The translations under genes were made by a program, and so were the position numbers. Source: Trinickia mobilis (GTDB lineage Bacteria; Pseudomonadota; Gammaproteobacteria; Burkholderiales; Burkholderiaceae). From it: a DNA stretch of 64,000 nucleotides. Of the stretch, positions 16,902 through 24,955 are shown piece by piece. The notes beneath the pieces were generated by a model. It made no database searches, was not told the origin of the DNA, and was given only the letters and a program-made list of their open reading frames with translations. The stretch is taken from assembly GCF_017315705.1 (NCBI RefSeq), contig NZ_JAFLRF010000006.1, forward strand, positions 164,706 to 228,705, written 5' to 3'. The first letter of the stretch is position 1; every line of letters begins with the position of its first letter.

Positions 16902-18263
16902 TCAGCGATCGGTAGTCCGTTGCGCGACGGGTACCGCATCCTCGTCCACGCATCGAACCTGTTTTGGCGAAGTCTTGACGATCTTGATCATGACAACGGC
17001 TCCAAGGCCAAGCAGCGCGGCAATGACATACAAGCCGATATTCAGGCTGCCTGTTGAAGTCTTGACCCAGCCGAGCATGAACGGGCTAAGAAATCCACCC
17101 GTCTGACCGATCGAATTGATGAGGGCGATTCCTCCGGGCGCAGCACGCGGCGAGAGTAACGTCATTGGAATCGAGAACAGTATCGGCATCGCGCTGAAAA
17201 CCGAAACCGTCGCGACGGTCAGCGCGACAAGCGTCAGCGGAAAGTTGTTGCCCACCACGGGAAGCAGCGCGAGAGCCGCGGCACCGGCCAATGCGCAACC
17301 GGCGGCATGCCGGCGTCGCTCAAGCGTCCGATCCGAGTGCCGCGACAGCACTATCATCCCCATCGCGCCCACGCCATAGGGGATGATGGACCACAAGCCA
17401 ATCGAAGACGCTGCGTGCGCTCCTGCGCTGCGCATCATCATCGGCATCCAGAACGATACTGCGTAAGTCCCGCAGATAACGGTGAACCATGCAAATGCTA
17501 TGGCGTACACATTGGAATCGCGCAATGCCGCTCCGAATCCGCCGTGACCCCGGTTGCGCCCTGCCGGCAACCCGGCCGAGACCTGGCGACGTTCAGCCTC
17601 GGATAGCCAGCGCGCACGTTGCGGTCCGTCTGGCAGGAGACATAGTGAGACAACGCCTAGCAGTATCGATGGAAGGCCCTCAACCAGGAACAGCCATTGC
17701 CATCCTCGCAATCCATGAACACCCGCCATCGCATCCAGCACGACACCGGAAACCGGCGAACCCAGCAATCCGGCCATTACGCTTCCGCTCAGAAAAAGCG
17801 CCGTCACCCTCGCGAGCCGCGCCTCCGGATACCACAGCGTCAGATAAAAGACGACGCCAGGTGTAAGGCCAGCCTCGAAGACGCCGAGCAGCACGCGCAA
17901 GATATAGAACATGGAGGGTGTCCGCACAAACATCATGCAGCACGACGTCACTCCCCAGCAGATCATGATCCGCGCCATCGTCAGCCGCGCACCCACCCTT
18001 TGCAGCAGCAGGTTGCTCGGCACCTCGCAAGCGAGGTAGCCGGCGAAGAATATTCCCGCCCCCAGGCCATAGATGGCGTCGGTGAACCCAAGGTCCGCCT
18101 TCATTTGTAGCGCGGCAAAACCAATGTTGATCCGGTCCAGATACGCGAATATGTACCCAAGGAGCAGGATCGGCAAAATCCGCCATCCGATACGCGCATA
18201 CAGCGCGCGCTCCAGCCGCGCCTCTGAAGTCTCAACACCTGCAGCGGCATCGCTATTGGTCAT
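16902..18263 (-). CDS. MFS transporter, anion:cation symporter type
   Basis: Inner-membrane carrier of 453 residues with about 12 hydrophobic segments. FAYLDRINIGFAALQM in the first helix region, YFAGYLACEVPSNLLLQRVG-like spacing and GVFEAGLTPGVVFYL are hallmarks of the anion:cation symporter family that imports phthalate, tartrate, 4-hydroxyphenylacetate and similar carboxylates. The ATG at 18263 has GGAG 8 bases upstream; 18281 and 18290 are possible alternatives. It lies 69 bases after the flavin-reductase-like gene and is probably cotranscribed. It likely imports the acid handled by the neighbouring CoA-transferases. Confidence 0.93.
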   Translation of the reverse strand: MTNSDAAAGVETSEARLERALYARIGWRILPILLLGYIFAYLDRINIGFAALQMKADLGFTDAIYGLGAGIFFAGYLACEVPSNLLLQRVGARLTMARIMICWGVTSCCMMFVRTPSMFYILRVLLGVFEAGLTPGVVFYLTLWYPEARLARVTALFLSGSVMAGLLGSPVSGVVLDAMAGVHGLRGWQWLFLVEGLPSILLGVVSLCLLPDGPQRARWLSEAERRQVSAGLPAGRNRGHGGFGAALRDSNVYAIAFAWFTVICGTYAVSFWMPMMMRSAGAHAASSIGLWSIIPYGVGAMGMIVLSRHSDRTLERRRHAAGCALAGAAALALLPVVGNNFPLTLVALTVATVSVFSAMPILFSIPMTLLSPRAAPGGIALINSIGQTGGFLSPFMLGWVKTSTGSLNIGLYVIAALLGLGAVVMIKIVKTSPKQVRCVDEDAVPVAQRTTDR

Positions 18264-18332
18264 GCCGGTCTCCGTCTCCATGGTTTTCAAGTGGCTAACT
18301 GCCGGGATCGCGCGCTGTCTGCGCCGGCAGGT

Positions 18333-18941
18333 CTAGACGCTCAGTGTGTCCCCGGTCCTGCAGTAGCTTCTGCCGGCGATTCTGCCCAATGGCCGCAGTA
18401 CCTCGTGGTTCACCCTGTGTCCCTCCAACACCCCGTCTGCACAATGGACCAGCATGACTTCGCCGACGAGGAGCGTCGTTTGCGATCCCGGCGCGCCGAA
18501 CTCCACGTGCTGGTGAAGGCGGCACTCAAACTGCAACGGTGATTCGCTGATTCGCTTTGGCAATACGGTGACTGACGGAACGGTGCTGAAGCCAACCTCA
18601 TCGACTTCGCTTACCGAAGAGGGGTAGTCGATCGCACATTGCTGCACCTGCTCCGCCATCTCTTCCGACACGACGTTAATCACATACTGCCCGGACCGCA
18701 GCACGTTTCTGACGGTGTCCTTGTATCCGGCCGGGGTCGTCTGCGCGACGATACCCAGAAGTGGCGGCGTGACGCAGAGAATCACAAATTGGCTGAACGG
18801 CGCGGCGTTGAGAACACCTTCGTCGTTCAACGATGTGACCAATGCGATCGGTCTGGGCACCACTGAACCGGTAAGGAACTTGTAGCGGCTCTCCTCGCTG
18901 AACTTGAGAAGATCGACCGCTTCGTACAAAAGATGGCTCAT
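18333..18941 (-). CDS. Flavin reductase domain protein (FMN-binding split barrel)
   Basis: A 202-residue protein of the DIM6/NTAB flavoprotein family. FLTGSVVPRPIALVTSLNDE then GVLNAAPFSQFVILCVTPP is the typical FMN-binding start, and HQHVEFGAPGSQTTLLVGEV the C-terminal strand region. Members act as NAD(P)H:flavin reductases for two-component monooxygenases or as stand-alone oxidoreductases. No oxygenase partner is adjacent on this strand, so its electron acceptor is unknown. It precedes the MFS gene in an apparent two-gene operon, divergent from the CoA-transferase operon at 19400. Confidence 0.88.
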   Translation of the reverse strand: MSHLLYEAVDLLKFSEESRYKFLTGSVVPRPIALVTSLNDEGVLNAAPFSQFVILCVTPPLLGIVAQTTPAGYKDTVRNVLRSGQYVINVVSEEMAEQVQQCAIDYPSSVSEVDEVGFSTVPSVTVLPKRISESPLQFECRLHQHVEFGAPGSQTTLLVGEVMLVHCADGVLEGHRVNHEVLRPLGRIAGRSYCRTGDTLSV

Positions 18942-19399
18942 ACGATCGTGGAAAATAATGGGTTCATCAATCAGCCTGCGTTGCGCGCAAAGCCGCGGTT
19001 GAGGAAATCCTACGTTCGCCGCCCTCGGATCAACAAGAACGGATTCGTTCTTTCTGTTATGCGGCTAGTGGTCGAAGGCGCATCCCGCGGCTAATCGAAA
19101 CTTGCCCACGCGAAGTTCGAATCCACACCGTGCCGGACGCATCGGGCAGCACGCCTGGCGCAGGCCGGCAATGGGCGCCGCGTTCTCCGGCGCCCATGTA
19201 GAAGGCGCATACCAGAAAGAAAACTTTCGTTCTTGCCGCAACTTCCGCCCAAGCCTACCTTCCGTCTCATGTTTCGCAGCGCTCGCTTGTAGCCGAGTTC
19301 CTCAGCGACCCCGGCAAACAGTGTTGGATCGAATCGGGGAGCCATCGAGCCGAGCCGGCGGCATCGAAACGCATCGACTAGCGTTCCACGCAAAAAGGC
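18942..19399. other. Divergent intergenic region with a strong stem-loop
   Basis: A 458-base region between the divergent flavin reductase and CoA-transferase genes, with no supported gene. It must hold both promoters. It contains a perfect 10-base inverted repeat at 19171-19197. A reverse frame of 100 codons at 19091-19393 lacks recognisable homology and a good start, and I reject it as coding. Confidence 0.45.
19171..19197. promoter_or_regulatory. Perfect 10-bp stem-loop in divergent promoter region
   Basis: ATGGGCGCCG and CGGCGCCCAT flank the 7-base loop CGTTCTC. No T-run follows on either strand, so it is either a transcript-level structure in the leader of the CoA-transferase operon (203 bases before its start) or a protein-binding dyad. 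Confidence 0.4.
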
Positions 19400-20692
19400 A
19401 TGTTCATGAACAGCACATTAGATTCATTGCTCAACGAGGTTCGAGCCGCCCCTCATCCCGTTGGCGCGTTACAGGGGGTCCGGGTCATCGATATGTCCGG
19501 TCTCGGAGGGCAATATTGCGGAAAGCAGTTTTCCGATCTTGGGGCCGACGTCATTCTTATTGAGCCGATCCGCGGCTCCAGTGTTCGGCGCGAAGGTCCC
19601 TTCCTGGACGACAAGGTCCATATCGAATACAGCCTTCCTTTCGCCTATTTCAACGCCGGCAAGAGGAGCGTCTGTCTCGACCTGGACCATCCGGAGGGAC
19701 AGCGGATATTCAGGGAGCTCGTGAAACGCTCCGATCTTCTGATCGAGTCGGAAAGGCCGGGCACAATGGCGGCTCGAGGGCTGGACTTTGAAAGTCTTGC
19801 ATCCGTTGCTCCGCGTTTGGTGATGACAAGCATTACGCCCTTTGGTCAGGACGGTCCCTACGCACATTACGAATCTGAAGATATCGTCGCCCTTGCGTTA
19901 GGCGGTCTTCTCTATCTAGGCGGATATCCCGACAGTCCTCCCATCGCGGCACACGGCAATCTGGCCTATCTCGCTGCCGCCCAGTTCGCATCCGTGGCGT
20001 CGATAATGGCACTCCTCTCAGTCGATATGGCGCCAGGCGAGCGGCCGGGAAAACACATCGATGTGTCGATCCAGGAATGCGTCGTCATGGGATTGGAAAA
20101 CGCGATTCAGTTCTACGATCTCGAGGACGTCGTACGCAAGAGAGAGGCGGGACAACAGCGCATGGCCGGCACCGGTGTTTTTCCCTGTGCAGACGGGCAA
20201 ATCTACCTCATGGCGGGAGGCATCGCTTCCACGCGGTTCTGGGAATCAACCGTCCAGTGGCTCGCGGACGAGGGCGTACAGGCCGCGGCGCAGCTGCTCG
20301 ATGAAAAGTGGGCCAACCACGACTATCTTGTCACGGACGAAGCCAAGATGATCTTCGCGGAGCTGTTCGTGCCCTTCGCCCGGACGCGCACGAAGGCCTG
20401 GCTTTATCAGGCTGGGCAGGCTCGTCGCATACCGATATGCCCCATCAGCATGCCTAAGGATATCCTCGAAAATCGCCAGTTGGAGCATCGGGGCTTCTTC
20501 ACAACCCTCCAGCATCCGCCCTCACAGCAGATTCTCACCATGCCGGGTGCGCCGTACAAGCTGACGGCTACGCCATGGCGCAGTCCTTCTCCCCCACCTC
20601 GGCTAGGCGAACATACCGATTCAGTCATCGCCGAATTAGGCTACGACAAAGCCGCGCGAGCGGCGCTTTTGCAAGCAGGAGTGCTGAATTGA
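19400..20692 (+). CDS. CaiB/BaiF family III CoA-transferase, subunit 1
   Basis: Family III CoA-transferase of 430 residues: GVRVIDMSGLGGQYCGKQFSDLGADVI at the N-terminus, AGKRSVCLDLDHPEGQRIF, and RPGTMAARGLDFESL. These enzymes move CoA between carboxylic acids through an enzyme-bound Asp thioester. At the position where the family normally shows Asp, this protein reads AAHGNLAYLAAAQFAS, without Asp. The next gene has it. I infer a heteromer in which this subunit is structural. The start may be 19400 or 19406. It is the first gene of a compact operon; the downstream start overlaps its stop. Confidence 0.9.
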   Translation: MFMNSTLDSLLNEVRAAPHPVGALQGVRVIDMSGLGGQYCGKQFSDLGADVILIEPIRGSSVRREGPFLDDKVHIEYSLPFAYFNAGKRSVCLDLDHPEGQRIFRELVKRSDLLIESERPGTMAARGLDFESLASVAPRLVMTSITPFGQDGPYAHYESEDIVALALGGLLYLGGYPDSPPIAAHGNLAYLAAAQFASVASIMALLSVDMAPGERPGKHIDVSIQECVVMGLENAIQFYDLEDVVRKREAGQQRMAGTGVFPCADGQIYLMAGGIASTRFWESTVQWLADEGVQAAAQLLDEKWANHDYLVTDEAKMIFAELFVPFARTRTKAWLYQAGQARRIPICPISMPKDILENRQLEHRGFFTTLQHPPSQQILTMPGAPYKLTATPWRSPSPPPRLGEHTDSVIAELGYDKAARAALLQAGVLN

Positions 20693-21909
20693 ACCGACTT
20701 CCTCTAGACGGCATCCGCGTCGCTGATTTCACGTGGATCGGGGCGGGATCGTTTACCACGAAACTGCTGGCCGATCACGGTGCGGACGTCATCAAGATCG
20801 AGAGCGCCGAGCGCCTCGATTCGCTACGCAGCAGTCGCCCCTATAAGGACGGGATTCCCGGCCTGAACCGGAGCGGATATTTTGCCGATCGCAACAGCAG
20901 CAAGAGAAGTATCACATTGAACCTCAAGACCGCCGAGGGTCAGAATCTTGCGCGCCAGCTCATTGCAACGAGTGACATCGTCGCCAATAACTTCACGCCC
21001 GGTACGATGGAAAAATTCGGCCTCGGATACGACGACGTCAAGCGTATTCGAAACGACGTGATCTATCTGGCGATGTCGATGCAAGGCGCTTCGGGACCGG
21101 AATACCAGTACCTGGGCTACGGATTGACGATTGGCGCACTGACGGGTCTTCAATTTATGTGCGGCCTTCCCGATCGAGAACCCGCCGGTACCGGGACGAA
21201 CTTTCCCGACCACATTCCGAACCCGTGCCACGCAGCCTTTGCCGTGCTGGCGGCGCTACGGCATCGCCGCCGCACGGGACAGGGGCAGTACATCGACGTT
21301 GCGCAAACCGAGCCGACTGTCGCCCTCCTCGGCCCGGACATCATGAAGTACAGCGCCAATCAGGAGACCGTTGGCCGGAGCGGCAACCAACGGATGCCAC
21401 GCTCGCCGCATGGCGTGTTTCCCTGCCGCGGCGTCGACAAATGGATCGCTATTTCAGCGTGGGAAGACCGCGCCTGGAACAGCTTGGTCGCGGCTCTCGG
21501 CGAGCCGGCGTGGCTGAGCGCTCCGGAATTCGCAACTTGCGCCGGACGGTGGGCGAAGCGCGCCGAACTCGAAACCGGACTGGCGCGGGCGACAAAAGAC
21601 TGGGATGCCGAAGATCTGATGGCTGCTTTGCAGGCCAAAGGCGTCGCAGCAGGCGTCGTCAGAACGGCAGCCGACATCGTCGATCACGACCCGCAATTGC
21701 AACACAGAGGTCATTGGGTAAAGCTCCAACACCCTGAAATGGGTGAGACCGTGTACAACGCGCCGCCATTCCGTATCAGCGATCATCCAACCACACCGCG
21801 TTACGCAGCACCGCTGCTTGGGCAGCATACCGATGACGTTTGCCGCGATGTCTTCGGCCTAAGCGATGCCGAGATCGGCGTATTGCGCTCGAAGGGAGTA
21901 TTGACGTGA
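20689..21909 (+). CDS. CaiB/BaiF family III CoA-transferase, subunit 2
   Basis: Second family III CoA-transferase, 406 residues: LDGIRVADFTWIGAGSFTTKLLADHGADVIKIE, RSITLNLKTAEG, NFTPGTMEKFGLGYDDV. The likely catalytic Asp is in NFPDHIPNPCHAAFAV. The start is TTG at 20689, overlapping the previous stop as TTGA, with AGGAG about 9 bases upstream; an in-frame ATG at 20575 lies inside the upstream gene and adds non-homologous residues. The adjacent unequal pair resembles the two-subunit succinyl-CoA:benzylsuccinate CoA-transferase (BbsEF type). A succinyl-CoA-dependent reaction is inferred. Confidence 0.9.
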   Translation: MNRLPLDGIRVADFTWIGAGSFTTKLLADHGADVIKIESAERLDSLRSSRPYKDGIPGLNRSGYFADRNSSKRSITLNLKTAEGQNLARQLIATSDIVANNFTPGTMEKFGLGYDDVKRIRNDVIYLAMSMQGASGPEYQYLGYGLTIGALTGLQFMCGLPDREPAGTGTNFPDHIPNPCHAAFAVLAALRHRRRTGQGQYIDVAQTEPTVALLGPDIMKYSANQETVGRSGNQRMPRSPHGVFPCRGVDKWIAISAWEDRAWNSLVAALGEPAWLSAPEFATCAGRWAKRAELETGLARATKDWDAEDLMAALQAKGVAAGVVRTAADIVDHDPQLQHRGHWVKLQHPEMGETVYNAPPFRISDHPTTPRYAAPLLGQHTDDVCRDVFGLSDAEIGVLRSKGVLT

Positions 21910-23321
21910 CGAGCCGGTTACCGTCGGCAAGTGAGCTCATCGCTTCGTTCGTGAGCACGTTCGACCCTGCCTGGTTGGAGGACAGTCATGTGCGGACGTG
22001 CGGGCGGGCGATAGCCGACACGTTCGCTGTCTGCATCGCCGCTTCCGACGAGCCCGCCGTGCATCGCATTCGCGATTACATTGCTGGATTGGCCCCGGGT
22101 CTTCGGCACGACGCATCGGCTCCGCAAGCGGGATTCGCGCGACTCTGGGGCAAGCAGGAGGCGACAACCGTCGAGGGCGCCGCGCTCTCGAACGGCACGG
22201 CAGCCCACGTCCTGGATTTCGACGATGCATCTTCGCCCATGAGCGGTCATCCAAGCGTCGTGCTGTTACCCGCGCTCATTGCGTTGGGGGAAGCGCGTGA
22301 CATTAGCGCTCTGAGACTGGTGAGCGGCTATGTCGTCGGCCTGGAAGTCGCGTGCAAGCTCGGCAGAGCCTTGGACGTGACACACTACGATAGAGGCTGG
22401 CATATGACCTCTTCCGTGGGAACGATTGCGGCCGCTGCTGCATGTGCTCACTTGCTCGGACTGGATGTCATCGCCACCGTGTCGGCGCTTGGTCTGGCCG
22501 TTGCGCAAACCGCCGGGACCCGTGCGAATTTCGGCTTTGACGCGAAGTCCTTTCAGGCAGGTCAATGCGGCGCCGCGGCGCTGCGGGCGGCGCTGCTCGC
22601 CGAACGCGGCTTCTCCGCCTCATCGAGCGCGATTGACGGCCGCGCGGGATACACGTCGCTGTACTCCAACGCCGAAGACATTTCGGCCGAGTTGCGCCGA
22701 CTGGGAGAACAGCCTCTCGAGATCGAGCGCAGCGGAGTCGAAATTAAAAAGTACCCGGCTTGTTACGCCGTACATCGCGCATTGGACGGTCTATTTGCCC
22801 TGAAACAAGAGTTCGATCTCAATCTGAACAATGTGGAGTCCGTTGAAATAGAGACTAGCTACGGTGCACTGTCGCCTCTTATCCGCAGGGCCCCTACAAA
22901 CGGTACCGAAGCAAAGTTCAGTATGGGATACGCCATCGCGGCCGCGCTGGAGGATGGTTCGATCGGCTTGTCGAGCTTCACCGATGCAGCCGTGCGCAGA
23001 CCTCGGCTTCAAAGCTTCCTCGAATCGGTCAGCGCTCGTGAAGCGGCGGGGGACATGATGCCCCGTTGGGCATCCGTCGCGGTGCGCACGAAGGACGGCC
23101 GGTTGCTGTCAAGGCGCGTCGATTCTCTCAGAGGCGCGCCGCCGAATCCCCTATCCGATCACGAGCTAATCAAGAAAATAACGGACTGCCTGGCATGGGC
23201 AAACAGCCGGATCGGCGCGGCATCACTTTACAAGGCAGCAAGCAACCTGAGGGGCCGTAGCGTTCGTGAAGTCCTGGACGCGATGGAAGGCGCCTCGAAC
23301 CCCGCTAGCGAGGTGCATTGA
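21906..23321 (+). CDS. MmgE/PrpD family protein
   Basis: A 471-residue member of the family that includes 2-methylcitrate dehydratase, cis-aconitate decarboxylase and iminodisuccinate epimerase. Diagnostic segments are NGTAAHVLDFDDASSPMSGHPS, RGWHMTSSVGTIAAAAAC, AGTRANFGFDAKSFQAGQ and GVEIKKYPACYAVHRALDGL. The start is GTG at 21906, overlapping the previous stop as GTGA. Family members act on branched or unsaturated di- and tricarboxylates, so with CoA-transferases around it a dicarboxylic substrate is likely. The precise reaction is not assignable. Confidence 0.9.
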   Translation: MTSRLPSASELIASFVSTFDPAWLEDSHVRTCGRAIADTFAVCIAASDEPAVHRIRDYIAGLAPGLRHDASAPQAGFARLWGKQEATTVEGAALSNGTAAHVLDFDDASSPMSGHPSVVLLPALIALGEARDISALRLVSGYVVGLEVACKLGRALDVTHYDRGWHMTSSVGTIAAAAACAHLLGLDVIATVSALGLAVAQTAGTRANFGFDAKSFQAGQCGAAALRAALLAERGFSASSSAIDGRAGYTSLYSNAEDISAELRRLGEQPLEIERSGVEIKKYPACYAVHRALDGLFALKQEFDLNLNNVESVEIETSYGALSPLIRRAPTNGTEAKFSMGYAIAAALEDGSIGLSSFTDAAVRRPRLQSFLESVSAREAAGDMMPRWASVAVRTKDGRLLSRRVDSLRGAPPNPLSDHELIKKITDCLAWANSRIGAASLYKAASNLRGRSVREVLDAMEGASNPASEVH

Positions 23322-24097
23322 TGGGCATTCTCTACGAAGTGACGAATCACGTAGCAACCATTACCCTGAACAGACCGGAGGCGATGAATTCGCTTGATCC
23401 CGAGACTCTCGCGGAGCTGAATGGGCTCTTTCAACGTGCAAACCACGACGATGAGGTGCGCGTCATTATCCTGACGGGCGCCGGAGACAAGGCATTCTGC
23501 ACAGGTTCCGACCTCAAGAAAACCAATCCGCCCAAAGAGAGCTTCGCAGAGCTCACGTTCGGGCGCCCGCGCTGGCTCTACCCGTTCGCGGGCCTGGAGA
23601 TCGACAAGCCGATGATCTGCGCGGTCAACGGTTTCGCGCTCGCCGGCGGAATGGAGCTTGCATTGGCATGCGACATCCGGATTGCGTCGAGCAATGCCCA
23701 ATTCGGTCAGTCGGAAGTTTGCGTGGGCAGCATCCCTGCGGCTGGCGGAACGCAGCGCCTTCCGCGAATGGTCGGGCTCTCCGATGCGATGCTGATGATG
23801 CTGACCGGCGACAGGATCGATGCGGACACTGCCTTGAGAATCGGCCTTGTTAGCCGCGTTGTGCCGCTTGAACAACTGAGAGAAGAAGCCATTCGCATTG
23901 CGCAGCGTATTGCCGGCAATGCACCGCTTGCGGTACGGGCTGTAAAGCGCTTGGTGCGCGACGGACTCGATCTGCCTCTCCTGACGGCTATCCAGAGCGA
24001 GCAGTTCGCGCTCGGCCTGCTTCGAGATACAGAAGACCGCCTGGAAGGCCGCAAGGCGTTTCAGGAGAAGCGCAAACCCATTTTCGTCGGGCGATAG
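23321..24097 (+). CDS. Enoyl-CoA hydratase/isomerase (crotonase)
   Basis: Crotonase of 258 residues: ATITLNRPEAMNSLD at the start, ILTGAGDKAFCTGSDL as oxyanion-hole strand, ALAGGMELALACDIRIA with the first catalytic Glu, and FGQSEVCVGSIPAAGGTQRL with the second. Both Glu are present, so a true syn-hydratase is likely. The ATG at 23321 overlaps the previous stop as TGATG, implying translational coupling. It hydrates an enoyl-CoA made from the CoA-transferase product (inferred). Confidence 0.93.
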   Translation: MGILYEVTNHVATITLNRPEAMNSLDPETLAELNGLFQRANHDDEVRVIILTGAGDKAFCTGSDLKKTNPPKESFAELTFGRPRWLYPFAGLEIDKPMICAVNGFALAGGMELALACDIRIASSNAQFGQSEVCVGSIPAAGGTQRLPRMVGLSDAMLMMLTGDRIDADTALRIGLVSRVVPLEQLREEAIRIAQRIAGNAPLAVRAVKRLVRDGLDLPLLTAIQSEQFALGLLRDTEDRLEGRKAFQEKRKPIFVGR

Positions 24098-24098
24098 C

Positions 24099-24878
24099 AT
24101 GGATCCGTTGATCATTACCGACGAGAGGCGGGACTACGCGGTAATCCGGATGAACCGGCCGGGAAAAAGAAATGCGATGAACAGGGCCGCGAGGCGAGAC
24201 TTACTGAACGCGTTCGAAGTGGTTCGCGGGCGCTTTAAGGTGGTAATTCTGACTGGGACGTCGAACTGCTTTTGCTCCGGTGTCGACCCGGGGGAAGCTT
24301 TTTGCGATCTTCAGAACGGAATATCCGACGATGCATCGTCCGATTGGATGGAAGTCAACCTCGCAGTAAGAAGCCATCCCGCGATATTTATCGCCGCCGT
24401 CAACGGCGTCGCTCTTGGCGGCGGGGCGACGCTTATCAACGTGTGCGACCTCGCGCTTGCTGCTGACGAAGCTGAAATTGGTCTGCCTGAACTTGGGTTT
24501 TCCGCGTATGCGCAACTTGCTGGCCCGGCCACCCAGATTCAACTATCTCGAAAGCGTGCCGCTTGGCTGATGCTGACTGGGACGAGAATCAACGGCAGCA
24601 CAGCCGAACAGTGGGGCATGGTCAATCGCTCGGTGCCGCGAGCGCAACTGCAGGCGAATGTCGAGAAGCTCGCGCATCAGATTGCGCAATACGACGCGGC
24701 AGCGCTCTCCGAGACGAAACGAGCGCTTGATGTGATACCGGCCCAGATCGCCAACTGGAGACCCGCATTCGAGTACGGAGTTGACGTCAACGCGCGAATA
24801 CGAAGCCAGTCCGGCGCTCAACGCGCGGGACTTGAGAGCTTCGCTTCGCGAACCCAGTCAAATCAAGACGAGTTGTGA
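24099..24878 (+). CDS. Crotonase-fold protein with an altered active site
   Basis: Crotonase superfamily, 259 residues: YAVIRMNRPGKRNAMNRAAR, VVILTGTSNCFCSGVDPGEA and NGVALGGGATLINVCDLALAAD. Where hydratases have Glu in GGGxELA, this protein has Thr (GGGATLIN). The second Glu is kept in IGLPELGFSA. A single-Glu site is seen in isomerases and other non-hydratase crotonases, so the reaction is probably not simple hydration. It starts 1 base after the previous stop. It completes the five-gene overlapping block, and the thiolase follows after 77 bases. Confidence 0.88.
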   Translation: MDPLIITDERRDYAVIRMNRPGKRNAMNRAARRDLLNAFEVVRGRFKVVILTGTSNCFCSGVDPGEAFCDLQNGISDDASSDWMEVNLAVRSHPAIFIAAVNGVALGGGATLINVCDLALAADEAEIGLPELGFSAYAQLAGPATQIQLSRKRAAWLMLTGTRINGSTAEQWGMVNRSVPRAQLQANVEKLAHQIAQYDAAALSETKRALDVIPAQIANWRPAFEYGVDVNARIRSQSGAQRAGLESFASRTQSNQDEL

Positions 24879-24955
24879 CCGGCACGCATGTCGCCGTGCC
24901 ATTTCACGGAGCATCCGTAGCCGGTCGATTGTTCTAATTTAATGAAGGAGTTGGC

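Noticed and set aside
19091-19393. A 100-codon reverse frame before the CoA-transferase operon
   Set aside because: No homology, Arg/Cys-rich composition and no good ribosome-binding site; the stem-loop inside it explains the local sequence better.
20575-20688. N-terminal extension of the second CoA-transferase
   Set aside because: Lies within the first transferase gene and encodes Arg/Ser-rich sequence unlike the family start.
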